Source: Pseudoxanthomonas sp. J35 (GTDB taxonomy: Bacteria; Pseudomonadota; Gammaproteobacteria; Xanthomonadales; Xanthomonadaceae). From it: a stretch of DNA of 64,000 nt. The stretch spans positions 203,070-267,069 of the forward strand of contig NZ_AZVB01000003.1 in NCBI RefSeq assembly GCF_000513995.1. Direction: 5' to 3'. The first letter of the stretch is position 1. Every line of letters starts with the position of its first letter. The notes beneath the pieces are model-generated. The model was not told where the DNA came from and made no database searches. It saw only the letters and a list, made by a program, of their open reading frames with translations. The translations under genes were made by a program, and so were the position numbers. Positions 1 through 7,930 of the stretch are shown here, piece by piece.

Positions 1-336
1 GGAGTGTTGCTGCTTGCCGCGGGCATGCTCGATGTGCAGGCACATCCAGGCGGGTTGAACAGCGATGGTTGCCACAACGACCGGCGCAATGGCGGCTATC
101 ACTGCCATCGCGCGCCGGCAGGGGCTGCGCCGCAAGCGCCCGCGCAGACCGGTGCGCGCGAGGGCCCATCGCCGGCGGGCCTGGCGCCCCCGCAGGCCGC
201 CCCGGCGGGGCGCCCCTTCCGCAACTGCGACGAGGCCCGCGCCGCTGGTGCCGCCCCGGTCCGCCGCGGCGATCCCGGCTACGGCCCGCACCTGGACCGC
301 GACAACGACGGCATCGGCTGCGAGCCACGGCGCTGA
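1..336 (+). CDS. Excalibur-domain secreted protein (5' end cut by window edge)
   Basis: The visible part begins inside or just before a hydrophobic signal-peptide stretch; a GTG at position 4 could start it, but the frame is open to the window edge, so the true start may lie outside. After the putative signal comes a Cys/His motif (CHNDRRNGGYHCH) of the kind that often precedes excalibur domains, then a Pro/Ala linker and a C-terminal excalibur calcium-binding motif (DRDNDGIGCE, with the conserved NCDEA upstream). Family knowledge: excalibur domains are small extracellular Ca2+-binding modules, often next to nuclease domains; no nuclease domain is visible here. Role inferred only as an exported calcium-binding protein. 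Confidence 0.75.
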   Translation, partial: GVLLLAAGMLDVQAHPGGLNSDGCHNDRRNGGYHCHRAPAGAAPQAPAQTGAREGPSPAGLAPPQAAPAGRPFRNCDEARAAGAAPVRRGDPGYGPHLDRDNDGIGCEPRR

Positions 337-356
337 CCGCGCCCGGCGACACAGGT

Positions 357-423
357 CCCCGGATGCGGCCTTCGGCCTTCTCCGGGCTACGCCCGTAGCC
401 CCGATAAGCGCAGCGCATCCGGG
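357..423. repeat. GTAG-headed REP pair
   Basis: Two facing palindromic half-elements: GGATGCGG...CCGGGCTAC followed by GTAGCCCCGATAAGCGCAGC and GCATCCGGG. The GTAG terminus and imperfect palindrome match the SMAG-type REP sequences known in Stenotrophomonas. A close relative lies at 536-605. No gene is seen between 337 and 999. Confidence 0.7.
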
Positions 424-535
424 AGGTCGTGGCCGCCGGCCTCCGGGATGCCAGGTCGCCGGCGTCGCAGCCCGGGTACGTGGGAAGCGCGCGCTTCTGC
501 CTGGGTGCGATGCGGACGTACGTCGCGTGCCCCGT

Positions 536-605
536 CCCCGGATGCGGCCTTCGGCCTTGTCCGGGCGACGCGCCCGTAGCCCGGATAAGCTCAGCGCATC
601 CGGGA
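536..605. repeat. GTAG-headed REP pair
   Basis: Second copy of the element at 357-423, with the same two facing arms (GGATGCGGCCTTCGGCC and GTAGCCCGGATAAGCTCAGC then GCATCCGGG). The following 606-999 bases contain only short unconvincing ORFs; I see no gene there. Confidence 0.7.
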
Positions 606-999
606 TGCCATGCCGGGTGGCGCCCGCCGTAGCAGTGTGCGCCGCCCTCACGGCGCGCCGATCCGCCCTTTCGTATGGTCGACGCGCCGCCGTCCTGGCG
701 CGGCACGTTGTCGACGCGACGAGGAACGCATGGAAGACCTGATCGGCTGGGCGGCGGTGAGGCGGACGTGACCCGCCGGTCAATGCGACGTTCAAGACGT
801 GCCGTGGAGCGCAGCACGTCCATCGGCGCCAGGCGGTTGCGACGGCCACCCGTCGGCCGCTGTTCCGCGACGCCAGCGCCCGAACACGCGGACCGCGCCC
901 CCGGACGCGATCGGCACGCCGGCCAAGGCGGCCGGCCCGCGTGTCGAAACCCGCGCCGCACGGCCGTCGCCGAGTCGAGTCGATGCCCTGGAGTCCGCC

Positions 1000-1647
1000 A
1001 TGAAGCTGCTCTTCAGCCGCAACCCCAACCCGCGTCTGGCGGTGGCCACCGCGCGCTACGTCGGCGCCGTGGTGGAGTTCGAGTTCGCCGCGCCGTTCGC
1101 GCCGGGCCAGGCCGAACGTTACCGCCCGCTCAACCCGAGCCTGCGCCTGCCGATCCTGGTCTATCCCGGCGGCAGCCTGTGGGAGGCCGACGCCATCGCC
1201 TGCCGGCTCTCGCGCCAGACCGACGCCGGCTTCTGGCGCAGCGGCGCGGCCGAGCCGCGGATGATCCAGTGGATCAGCTGGGGCAAGCAGAACTTCGTGC
1301 ACGCCTGCGACATGGTCTGCTTCGAGCGGGTCACCAAACAGCGCTACGGGCTGGGCCCGGTCGATGAGCGCAACGTGCAGGAGGGCCTGGAGCGCTTTGC
1401 GGAATCGGCGGCCTTGCTGGACGAACACCTGGCCACGCGCGAGTGGCTGCTCGGCGATGGCATTTCCTACGCCGATTTCCGCATGGCCACCTTCCTGCCA
1501 CACATCGAACTCTCGCGCCTGCCGCTGCACGAATGGCCGGCGCTCAGCCGCTGGTATGCGCAGCTGGAAGAACTGGAAGACTGGCGCGACCCCTTCCGCG
1601 GCCTCGACGCCCCGGAGCTCCCGCCGGTGCCGGGAATCGGGACGTAG
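1000..1647 (+). CDS. Glutathione S-transferase family protein
   Basis: A 215-aa protein with GST architecture: an N-terminal thioredoxin-like half (MKLLFSRNPNPRLAVATA) with the cis-proline strand LPILV followed by WEADAI, which takes the place of the usual glutathione gamma-glutamyl binding E-S/A step, and an all-helical C-terminal half containing the N-capping box region DGISYADFRMATFLPHIEL. No catalytic Cys or Tyr is obvious at the usual N-terminal position, so the substrate cannot be stated. The ATG at 1000 is chosen because homology-like sequence starts there; the frame is open further upstream to 799 but that part looks non-coding. The TAG stop is part of a GTAG repeat. Confidence 0.85.
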   Translation: MKLLFSRNPNPRLAVATARYVGAVVEFEFAAPFAPGQAERYRPLNPSLRLPILVYPGGSLWEADAIACRLSRQTDAGFWRSGAAEPRMIQWISWGKQNFVHACDMVCFERVTKQRYGLGPVDERNVQEGLERFAESAALLDEHLATREWLLGDGISYADFRMATFLPHIELSRLPLHEWPALSRWYAQLEELEDWRDPFRGLDAPELPPVPGIGT

Positions 1648-1677
1648 CCCGGGTGCGCTTCGCTTACCCGTGCTACA
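1644..1677. repeat. GTAG-headed REP, supplies the upstream stop codon
   Basis: A short imperfect palindrome starting GTAGCCCGGGTGCGC and ending TACCCGTGCTAC. Its first four bases contain the TAG that terminates the preceding GST gene. Confidence 0.55.
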
Positions 1678-1704
1678 CGGCAGAAGCGATAAGCGGCGGC
1701 GGCG

Positions 1705-1821
1705 TCAGTGCGTCGCCCCGGTCATCCGGAACACCCACACCAGCGCCCCGCCCAGCAGGAAGATGCCGAGGATGATCGCGCCCATGATCCGCAGCGGGCG
1801 ACGCGCGTTGCGCTCGGTCAC
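1705..1821 (-). CDS. Small single-span membrane protein (38 aa)
   Basis: A 38-aa ORF with a basic N-terminus (MTERNARRPLRIM) followed by one transmembrane helix (about residues 13-31: GAIILGIFLLGGALVWVF). Its GTG start overlaps the TGA stop of the upstream 99-aa gene (GTGA), the usual sign of translational coupling, which is the main reason to believe it. The function is unknown. Too short to assign to a family. Confidence 0.6.
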   Translation of the reverse strand: MTERNARRPLRIMGAIILGIFLLGGALVWVFRMTGATH

Positions 1822-2117
1822 GTGCGTTCTCCGGCCGGCGGATCCGGATCCTCCGGCCCGGTGGTGGCGCCGCTGCGTGGGCAGGGCTCGCCCTCGGTCT
1901 CGCCGGGAATGAGTCCCGCCGAGGCGAGCATGCAGTTGAGGCGGCCGTTGGCGTAGGCCTCGTGTTCGGCCGGGAGGTTGCGGGTGAGGCTCTCGGCCTC
2001 GGCCTCGGCCGAGAACGCGCGCAACACGTCTTCCCCGTCGGCGTGCTGGGCGATCAGTTCGGGCAGGCGTTTTTCCAGGCGCGCCAGTTCGGCATCGATG
2101 TCGGCTCGGCTGTTCAT
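1818..2117 (-). CDS. Hypothetical protein (99 aa), helical
   Basis: The N-terminal half (MNSRADIDAELARLEKRLPE and on to about residue 45) is strongly amphipathic and probably helical or coiled coil; the C-terminal half contains a lone Cys pair region (RLNCMLASAG, EPCPRSG) and a Pro/Gly tail. No signal peptide or membrane segment. It starts from an ATG that faces the uspA-like gene across a 170-bp divergent intergenic region, and it is coupled by a GTGA overlap to the 38-aa membrane protein. I do not recognise the family. Confidence 0.7.
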   Translation of the reverse strand: MNSRADIDAELARLEKRLPELIAQHADGEDVLRAFSAEAEAESLTRNLPAEHEAYANGRLNCMLASAGLIPGETEGEPCPRSGATTGPEDPDPPAGERT

Positions 2118-2163
2118 GCGCCGATGGTCCGCCGGGGGCCGTCATGGCGACGTGTGCGTACGA

Positions 2164-2181
2164 CGGCGTATTCATACGCCG
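2164..2181. promoter_or_regulatory. Palindrome in the divergent promoter region
   Basis: Perfect 8-bp arms CGGCGTAT and ATACGCCG around a TC centre. It lies between the divergent 99-aa gene and the stress-protein gene, 35 bp upstream of the FNR-type box. Could be an operator; the binding protein is unknown. Confidence 0.4.
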
Positions 2182-2215
2182 GCGCATTGCGACTTTCGTC
2201 GCGCAGTGCGGCGAT

Positions 2216-2229
2216 TTGATCCCGATCAA
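2216..2229. promoter_or_regulatory. FNR/ANR-type box upstream of usp
   Basis: TTGATCCCGATCAA is a perfect match to the FNR/ANR consensus TTGAT-N4-ATCAA. A -10-like AACAAT at 2252-2257 lies exactly where a class II (box centred at -41.5) promoter would put it, with the start codon of the universal stress protein at 2287. Confidence 0.75.
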
Positions 2230-2286
2230 TGCCCGCCGCCGGCAACCCCGGAACAATCGCCTCCATCCCGCAGGCGGAGCACTGAC

Positions 2287-2736
2287 ATGTACAAGCATCT
2301 GCTGGTTCCCACCGACGGTTCGAAGCTTTCCGACCACGCCATCGACCAGGCGCTCAGGTTCGCCAAGGCCACCGGCGCGCGCGTGACCCTGTTCACCGTG
2401 ATCGAGCCCTTCCATGTCATCGCCTACGCCCCCGAACAGGTGGCCGAAACCCGCGACGCGTACGACAGGCACGCGCGCGAGGAAGCGGCACGCCGCCTCG
2501 CCGCCGCCGGCGCGAAGGCCGAAGCGGCCGGCGTGGCCTACGACACCGCGTCCACCGTGGCCGAGGATCCGCACGAGGCGATCATCATTGCCGCCAAGCA
2601 GGCCGGCTGCGACCTGATCGCGATGGCCTCGCACGGCCGCCGCGGCGTCAAGGCGCTGGTGCTCGGCAGCGTGACCGCCAAGGTGCTGACCCACTCCGAC
2701 ATCCCCGTGCTGGTCTACCGGCACTTCGAGGACTGA
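2287..2736 (+). CDS. Universal stress protein (UspA family)
   Basis: A single-domain 149-aa USP, the usual length. It opens with the family's first strand and Asp (MYKHLLVPTDGS, Asp10) and carries the nucleotide-binding loop ASHGRRGVKALVLGSVTAKV near residues 115-134, typical of the ATP-binding class, and ends with the strand IPVLVYR. It is cytoplasmic. Known members help cells survive starvation or oxygen limitation. The perfect FNR/ANR box upstream suggests induction under low oxygen. Divergent from the 99-aa gene, and followed by an unrelated enzyme gene 98 bp downstream. Confidence 0.93.
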   Translation: MYKHLLVPTDGSKLSDHAIDQALRFAKATGARVTLFTVIEPFHVIAYAPEQVAETRDAYDRHAREEAARRLAAAGAKAEAAGVAYDTASTVAEDPHEAIIIAAKQAGCDLIAMASHGRRGVKALVLGSVTAKVLTHSDIPVLVYRHFED

Positions 2737-2834
2737 CTCTCCAGGGGCACGGCGGCGCGTCGTCCGGCACCTCCCCTTCGGTGGGGACGACGCGTCGCCA
2801 TGCACTTGCAACGGCTGTATCGTCGCCGGCAGGC

Positions 2835-3365
2835 ATGATCCGTTCCCTCTACCTGGCCGGTCCGGACGTGTTCCGCCCCGATGCGCGTGCGCGTGGCGCG
2901 GAACTGAAGGCGCTGTGCGCGCGCCACGGCTTCGAAGGCCTGTTCCCGCTGGACCAGGACGTGCCGGCGCACGTCACCGATCCGGTCGCGCAGGCGAAGT
3001 GGATCTACCACGCCAACATCGGCCTGATCGAACGCGCCGACGCGGTGCTGGCCAACCTCGATTTCTTCCGTGGGCCAGAGCCTGACAGCGGCACCTGCTT
3101 CGAGGTCGGCTACGCGGTGGCGCGTGGCAAGCCGGTGTTCGGCTACATCCCCGACGGCGGCACCTTCGCCGCGCGGATCCGTCGCCGCCATCCGCACGCG
3201 ATCGGCCCCGACGGCCTGCTCGATGTGCACGGCTGGAGCATCGAGGAGTTCGGCCTGCCGCTGAACCTGATGCTGGCCGTCCCCGCGCCGCTGGTGGTCG
3301 GCGACGCCGGCATGGCGCTGGCGCAGCTGGAGCGCTACCGCGAGCGCATCGTTTCCCAGGGCTGA
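2835..3365 (+). CDS. Nucleoside 2-deoxyribosyltransferase family protein
   Basis: A 176-aa protein with the hallmarks of the PF05014 fold: N-terminal LYLAGPDVF loop, and the active-site segment ANLDFFRGPEPDSGTCFEVG (about residues 74-93), in which Asp and Glu of D-SGT-FE correspond to substrate-binding and catalytic residues of the family. Known members exchange bases between deoxynucleosides or hydrolyse modified deoxynucleotides; which of these applies is not visible. The ATG at 2835 is preceded by AGG. Its end overlaps the minus-strand terminator of the facing gene. Confidence 0.85.
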   Translation: MIRSLYLAGPDVFRPDARARGAELKALCARHGFEGLFPLDQDVPAHVTDPVAQAKWIYHANIGLIERADAVLANLDFFRGPEPDSGTCFEVGYAVARGKPVFGYIPDGGTFAARIRRRHPHAIGPDGLLDVHGWSIEEFGLPLNLMLAVPAPLVVGDAGMALAQLERYRERIVSQG

Positions 3366-3390
3366 AAAAAACCGCCCCCGGAGGGGCGGT
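3365..3390 (-). terminator. Intrinsic terminator for the facing DUF1232 gene
   Basis: An 8-bp stem (ACCGCCCC / GGGGCGGT) with loop CGGA. On the minus strand it is followed by a run of seven T (A7 at 3365-3371 on the plus strand), the classic intrinsic form, and it lies 35 bp past the stop of the minus-strand gene ending at 3426. It may also slow plus-strand transcription. Confidence 0.8.
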
Positions 3391-3425
3391 ATCGAAGGGT
3401 GCCCGGACGTGGGGCCCGGCGCGCT

Positions 3426-4079
3426 TCAGTGGATCCGGAACATGGGCGCCGGCGCCGGCACGTAGCTGGACTCGCGCACGCGGCGGCGGTGCGCATTCAG
3501 GGCCGCCTCGACGTCGCGGGCCGCTTCCCACGCGGCGCGGTCGAACGGCAGCTCGGCCGGGTCGCAGCCGCGCAGGTGCGCTTCCAGCGTGCGCAGGCGC
3601 AGGAAGTCGCGGTAGCAGGCCACTTCCTGGCGCAGGGTCGGCCAGGCGGTGTCGACCACGATGGCGTCGTCCAGGCGGCCGACCTGCGGGATCCAGTCCG
3701 GGATCAGGTCGTGCTCGTCGCGGGCATAGCCGGCCACCAGCCCGGCGCAGTCGGCGACGGCGGCGGCGACCGCCCAGGCCGGGTCGGCGACCAGGCCGGC
3801 GACCGTTTCCATCCAGGAAATCCGTTCAGCGATGCATCCGGGAGCGGGCGCGTCCGTGCCGGAGGACAGCTGGCGGGCGGCTGTGGCCAGCTGGTCGAAG
3901 ACCAGCGGGCGGCTCCGGCCCAGGCGGGCCAGCAGCTGGTTGAAGCGTTCCAGGTCGGCGCTGGCCGGGCGGAAGTGGCCGATGGCCTTGCGGCGGTGGG
4001 GCAGGGCAAAGGCCAGGGGGGCGTCCAGGACGGAAGGCAGCGGCTGGACCAGGTGGCGGGTAGTCATCACAGCGTTCAT
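3426..4079 (-). CDS. DUF1232/YkvA-like domain protein
   Basis: A 217-aa protein with a DUF1232 core at about residues 120-143 (DEHDLIPDWIPQVGRLDDAI), the DLIPD-hP-hGhhDD motif of the YkvA family. In this family the segment usually forms a membrane-associated helical hairpin; the hydrophobic stretch before it (residues 100-117, WAVAAAVADCAGLVAG) fits. The flanks are alpha-helical and of no recognised type. The ATG at 4079 has GGAGA upstream on the minus strand. Divergent from the CadC-like regulator; the gene ends at a good terminator. Function unknown. Confidence 0.75.
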   Translation of the reverse strand: MNAVMTTRHLVQPLPSVLDAPLAFALPHRRKAIGHFRPASADLERFNQLLARLGRSRPLVFDQLATAARQLSSGTDAPAPGCIAERISWMETVAGLVADPAWAVAAAVADCAGLVAGYARDEHDLIPDWIPQVGRLDDAIVVDTAWPTLRQEVACYRDFLRLRTLEAHLRGCDPAELPFDRAAWEAARDVEAALNAHRRRVRESSYVPAPAPMFRIH

Positions 4080-4220
4080 CGATCGTCTCCAGAGGGGGTG
4101 TGGCGCGGCAGTTGCCGGCGCAGGACCAGCTTCCCCGGGCCGCGGAGGCGGGTCATGAGGCCGCCGCGAGCCTTCCATGCGTATTCGCCGAAGCCGTGAG
4201 GCAACCATGAGGAAGTGGTG

Positions 4221-6506
4221 ATGAAGCCCGAAGACCGGCCCGCGGACGCCGGTTCGGCGGCCACGCGCTACCGCTTCGACGGCATCGTGGTCGACGTCGC
4301 CGCGCACACGGTGGTGCGCGACGGCCAGGCCGTGGCGCTGGAGCCGAAGGCTTTCGCCGTGCTGGTGGCGCTGCTGCGGCGGCCGGGCGAGCTGCTGGGC
4401 CGGGACGAGCTGCTGGACCAGGTCTGGGGCCACCGCCATGTCACTCCCGGTGTGCTCACCCGCGCCATCGCCCAGCTGCGCGCCGCCCTCGGCGACGATC
4501 CGCAGCAGTCGCGCTACATCCTGACCCGGCACGCGCTGGGGTACTGCTTCATCGGGGTGCTGGAGCCGGAAGCGGCACCCGCGTCGACTGAATACGTGGA
4601 GGCGGGTCCGGCGACCGAACCGGCACGTCCCGCCGCCCCGACCATGGTCACCGACGCGCGTGCGCAGGACGGGACGCCGGCGCCATCAGCCGTGCCTTCC
4701 TCGCCCGGGCCGATACAGGCTCCGGTCGTCATCGACCGCGGCACCGCCGCCCCGGCGGATCCGCCCCGGCTCCCGGACCGCTCCCGCCCCGGCTGGGTCT
4801 GGGGCCTGCTCGTCGCCCTGCTGTTCGGCGCGATCGCCTGGTTCTGGCGCAGCCAGGACCGGCCGCCGGTGGTCCAGCAAGCCTCGATCGCGGTGCTGCC
4901 GTTCACCACGCTCAGCGACGACCGCGACGACCGCTATTTCGCCGAAGGCCTGTCGGTGGAGCTGCTCAACGCACTGTCCGGCGTGCACGGGCTGACCGTG
5001 GCGGCGTGGCGGCCGCCGGAGGCGATCGACCGCAGCCAGGACGTGCGCGGGCTGGGCCAGCTGCTGGGCGTGGCCACCGTGCTGGACGCCAGCGTGCGCC
5101 GCGACGGCCCGCGCCTGCGGATCAGCGCCCGCCTGTCGGATACGCGCAGCGGCTACACCTTGTGGTCGCGCAACTACGACGGCGACGCCGACACGATCTT
5201 CGACACCCAGACCGACATCGCCAACGCGGTGGTCGACGCGCTGCTGGACGTGCTGCCGGGGGAGCGCGAGAGCCTGCAGCGGAGGCTGGCGCCGACCCGC
5301 GACGCGGCCGCCTTCGGCGCCTACCTGGTCGGTCTCAAGCAGCTGGTGAACCCGCGCGGCGAGGACGCCCGCGGCCAGGCCGCGGCGCAGTTCCGCAAGG
5401 CGCTGGAAGCCGATGCCGGCTTCGCCCGCGCGCAGGCCGCGCTGTGCCGGATGGAGACCTGGAACTTCGAGTCCAACCACAACCCCGATGCCTTCGAATC
5501 GGCGCGCCTGGCCTGCCTGCGGGCGATGAACATGGACGGCTCGCTGGGCGAGGTGAAGCTGGCGCTGGGCGACCTGGCGCGCGCGCGGGGCGAGGCGGAG
5601 AAGGCGCTGGAGTACTACGACGCGCTGCTCGACGACCCGGCACTGCGCTGGCAGGCGCTGGCCGGCCGTGCCCAGGTGCACGTGGACCAGGGCCGCGAGG
5701 ACGAGGCCATGCACGACTTCCGCCAGGCGCTGCTGGCCAGCCCCGGCAACGCCCAGGTGCACGCCGACCTGGGCTACCAGCAGTACCGGCTCGGCCACTA
5801 TCCGCAGGCCATCGCCTCGTACCGCACCGCGGTATCGCTGCGCCCGGACGATGCCTGGTACTGGAGCATCTACGGCGGCCTGCTGCTGAGCGCCGGCGAC
5901 GACCACGCCGCCGAAGCGGCGCTGCGCCGTTCGCTGGCGCTGGAACCGAACGAACCGGCGCTGAGCAACCTCGGCACGCTGCGCTTCCAGAGGGGCGACT
6001 ACGCCGGCGCCGCCGACCTGTACCGGCGCGCCAGCGAGCTCAATCCCGGCGACTTCTTCTATGTCGGGTTCATCGGCGATGCGCTGGACGCCGATCCGGC
6101 GACCGCAGCGCAGGCCCGTGCGCTGTATGTGCAGGCGGCCGCGCTGGCGCAGCGCTATGTCGACGCCAGACCAGACGACGCCAAGGCGCTGGCGGTACTG
6201 GGCTGGTTCCGCGCGCAGCTGGGCGAGCGCGAGGCCGCGCTGCGGCTGGGCAAGCAGGCCCGCGCGCTGGGCCACGAGCCGGGCGAGGTCGCGGTCTACA
6301 ACGCGCTGGCGCTGGCCGTGCTGGGCCTGCATGAAGACGCCGCACGCGCACTGCAGGACGCGCGCAAGGCCGGCATTCCCGAATCGCGCATCGCCACCCA
6401 GCCCGTGTTCCGGCGGACGGGACTGGTGGCGCCGCGTGACCCCGCCGCGCAGCCGCCGGCGGCCCCACCCGCAGCCGCGGGACCACCACGAGGAGAACCA
6501 CCATGA
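4221..6506 (+). CDS. CadC-like membrane transcriptional regulator with TPR domain
   Basis: A 761-aa protein. Residues about 15-110 are an OmpR/CadC-type winged helix (YRFDGIVVDVAAHTVVRDGQ; then VWGHRHVTPGVLTRAIAQLR and the wing HALGYCF). A Pro/Ala linker leads to one transmembrane helix near residue 190-210 (WVWGLLVALLFGAIAWFW). Beyond it are a TolB-N-like domain (SIAVLPFTTLSDDRDDRYFA) and a long TPR array to the C-terminus. Such proteins bind DNA from the membrane and sense periplasmic signals. ATG 4221 is preferred, with AGGAAG upstream; GTG 4215 and 4218 are alternatives. The stop overlaps the start of the next small gene (ATGA), so both are likely co-translated. Confidence 0.88.
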   Translation: MKPEDRPADAGSAATRYRFDGIVVDVAAHTVVRDGQAVALEPKAFAVLVALLRRPGELLGRDELLDQVWGHRHVTPGVLTRAIAQLRAALGDDPQQSRYILTRHALGYCFIGVLEPEAAPASTEYVEAGPATEPARPAAPTMVTDARAQDGTPAPSAVPSSPGPIQAPVVIDRGTAAPADPPRLPDRSRPGWVWGLLVALLFGAIAWFWRSQDRPPVVQQASIAVLPFTTLSDDRDDRYFAEGLSVELLNALSGVHGLTVAAWRPPEAIDRSQDVRGLGQLLGVATVLDASVRRDGPRLRISARLSDTRSGYTLWSRNYDGDADTIFDTQTDIANAVVDALLDVLPGERESLQRRLAPTRDAAAFGAYLVGLKQLVNPRGEDARGQAAAQFRKALEADAGFARAQAALCRMETWNFESNHNPDAFESARLACLRAMNMDGSLGEVKLALGDLARARGEAEKALEYYDALLDDPALRWQALAGRAQVHVDQGREDEAMHDFRQALLASPGNAQVHADLGYQQYRLGHYPQAIASYRTAVSLRPDDAWYWSIYGGLLLSAGDDHAAEAALRRSLALEPNEPALSNLGTLRFQRGDYAGAADLYRRASELNPGDFFYVGFIGDALDADPATAAQARALYVQAAALAQRYVDARPDDAKALAVLGWFRAQLGEREAALRLGKQARALGHEPGEVAVYNALALAVLGLHEDAARALQDARKAGIPESRIATQPVFRRTGLVAPRDPAAQPPAAPPAAAGPPRGEPP

Positions 6507-6721
6507 TCGCGACCACCGGAGAACGCCGCATCTCCATCGACCTGGGCGACGGGGTCTACGTCGACGTCGACGTCAACGATTTCGCGCTCAGCGGACCGGT
6601 CGTACCCAAGCCCAAGCCGAAGACGATCGCCGAACTCGTCGTCGACGTCAGCGACCCGAGCACCGACGGCGTCACGCCGGTGAAGATCGGCTTCAAGGTC
6701 GCGGTCGTCCACCGCAGGTAG
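6503..6721 (+). CDS. Small acidic protein coupled to CadC-like gene
   Basis: A 72-aa protein starting at an ATG that overlaps the TGA of the regulator gene (ATGA), preceded by AGGAG. It has two short beta-rich acidic blocks (ISIDLGDGVYVDVDVNDF and ELVVDVSDP) joined by a KPKPK hinge, and no signal peptide. I do not recognise it. Given the coupling, it may modulate or be the output partner of the regulator; this is inference from position only. Confidence 0.65.
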   Translation: MIATTGERRISIDLGDGVYVDVDVNDFALSGPVVPKPKPKTIAELVVDVSDPSTDGVTPVKIGFKVAVVHRR

Positions 6722-6899
6722 CCAGCACGCGCGCCTGCCGCGGTGGCGCGGCGGGCGTGGAGATGGCCAGGCGACGATGCGGCTTGCCCGCATCGCCGCT
6801 CCCCGGCACGGTGCTTGCAGCGCCGCGGCAGCGTGCGCGCCACGCGCGCTGCGGTCGTGTCGACGCCATGGCCAGCCTGGTCCGGTGGTGGGCATCGCC

Positions 6900-6979
6900 G
6901 TAGAGCGGGGCTTGCCCCGCTGCTCTGGCTCCAGAACCAAGAGGCCGACCGCACGAGCAGCGGGCAAGCCCCGCTCTAC
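6900..6979. repeat. Inverted GTAG REP dimer
   Basis: Two inverted half-elements, GTAGAGCGGGGCTTGCCCCG and its reverse complement CGGGCAAGCCCCGCTCTAC, about 35 bp apart. The 292-bp stretch 6722-7013 that contains it shows no gene. Confidence 0.75.
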
Positions 6980-7013
6980 AGGACGCGGAAGGGTGGCGGG
7001 ATGGAGCGGGGTA

Positions 7014-7901
7014 TCAGCGGCGCGTGGCCAGTACCCCATCCAGCGCCAGCTCCGCGCGGAAGCCGGCCTTTTCCAGGCGACGGGCGACCTCGCGCGGCAC
7101 GTCGCGGCCGCTGGTCAGGCGGTTCGGCGCGCCGGTGTAGTGGAACAGGCGGCCGCCACGGCGCAGCACGTGCGCCAGCTGGTCGTAGAACGCCTGCGAA
7201 TACAGTTCGCCGGCGATGCCGAAGCGCGGCGGGTCGTGCAGCAGCGCGTCGTACGACGCATCGGCCAGGGTGGCGATCGCCTGCGACACATCGCCATGGC
7301 GCAGCTGCAGGCGGCCGCCGCTGGCCTCCGGGTCCGGCGACCACGGGTTGATGTCGCGCAGCCACAGCACGTTCTCGTTCTTCTCGAACGAATCGATGCG
7401 CGCCACCCCCGCCTCCAGGCAGCACGCGGCGAAGTAGCCCAGGCCGCCGCAGGTGTCGAGCACCACCTTGCCGCGCGGCTGCACCAGCGCGACCTTGCGC
7501 CGCGCATCGTCCAGCGGCGATTCCTTGGAGGTCGGCAGCATCTTGATGCCGTCGATCTCGAAGGTCGGCACGTTCCATTCGCTCGGGACCAGCTTGATCA
7601 GCGAGCCGGCGTAACGCGAGACCGGCGCCCAGCCATCGCCGTCGAACCAGTAGACGGTGCGGTCCTTGAGCGTTTCCGGATACGGCCAGTCGGCGCCGTT
7701 CCACTGCCAGCGCTCCGCGCCGAGCCGTGCCTCGCCTTCGCTGCGGCCCAGGTCCAGCGAACCGCGCCACGCGGCATCGCCGCGCTGGCGGGCCTGCAAC
7801 AGGGCGGCGGCGGTGTCGCGGGTGAGCAGGGGGCCGGTGTAGCGGGGCACGAGGTCGATGATGCGCGGCGAAGGGCGGGCATCGTACCCGAGCCGCGGCA
7901 T
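7014..7901 (-). CDS. COG2521-like SAM-dependent methyltransferase
   Basis: A 295-aa protein. The C-terminal two thirds are a class I methyltransferase: motif I VLDTCGGLGYFAACCLEAG, an acidic post-I loop (DSFEKNENVLWLRDINPWS), and motif IV HDPPRFGIAGELYSQAFY followed by GGRLFHYTGAPN. The DTC-GLGY, NPWS and HDPPRFxxAGELYS sequences match what I know of COG2521, a family described mainly as a predicted archaeal methyltransferase. The N-terminal third has no clear fold. The DPPR motif is of the N-methylating type, so an RNA or protein amine substrate is plausible but unproven. The ATG at 7901 is chosen as the first start of the conserved-looking protein. Confidence 0.75.
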   Translation of the reverse strand: MPRLGYDARPSPRIIDLVPRYTGPLLTRDTAAALLQARQRGDAAWRGSLDLGRSEGEARLGAERWQWNGADWPYPETLKDRTVYWFDGDGWAPVSRYAGSLIKLVPSEWNVPTFEIDGIKMLPTSKESPLDDARRKVALVQPRGKVVLDTCGGLGYFAACCLEAGVARIDSFEKNENVLWLRDINPWSPDPEASGGRLQLRHGDVSQAIATLADASYDALLHDPPRFGIAGELYSQAFYDQLAHVLRRGGRLFHYTGAPNRLTSGRDVPREVARRLEKAGFRAELALDGVLATRR

Positions 7902-7930
7902 CGGCGTGGCCCGGTGCGTCGCGTGGCCCT

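Noticed and set aside
429..632. Small ORF between the first two repeats
   Set aside because: Covers the repeats themselves, has no ribosome site and no protein-like composition.
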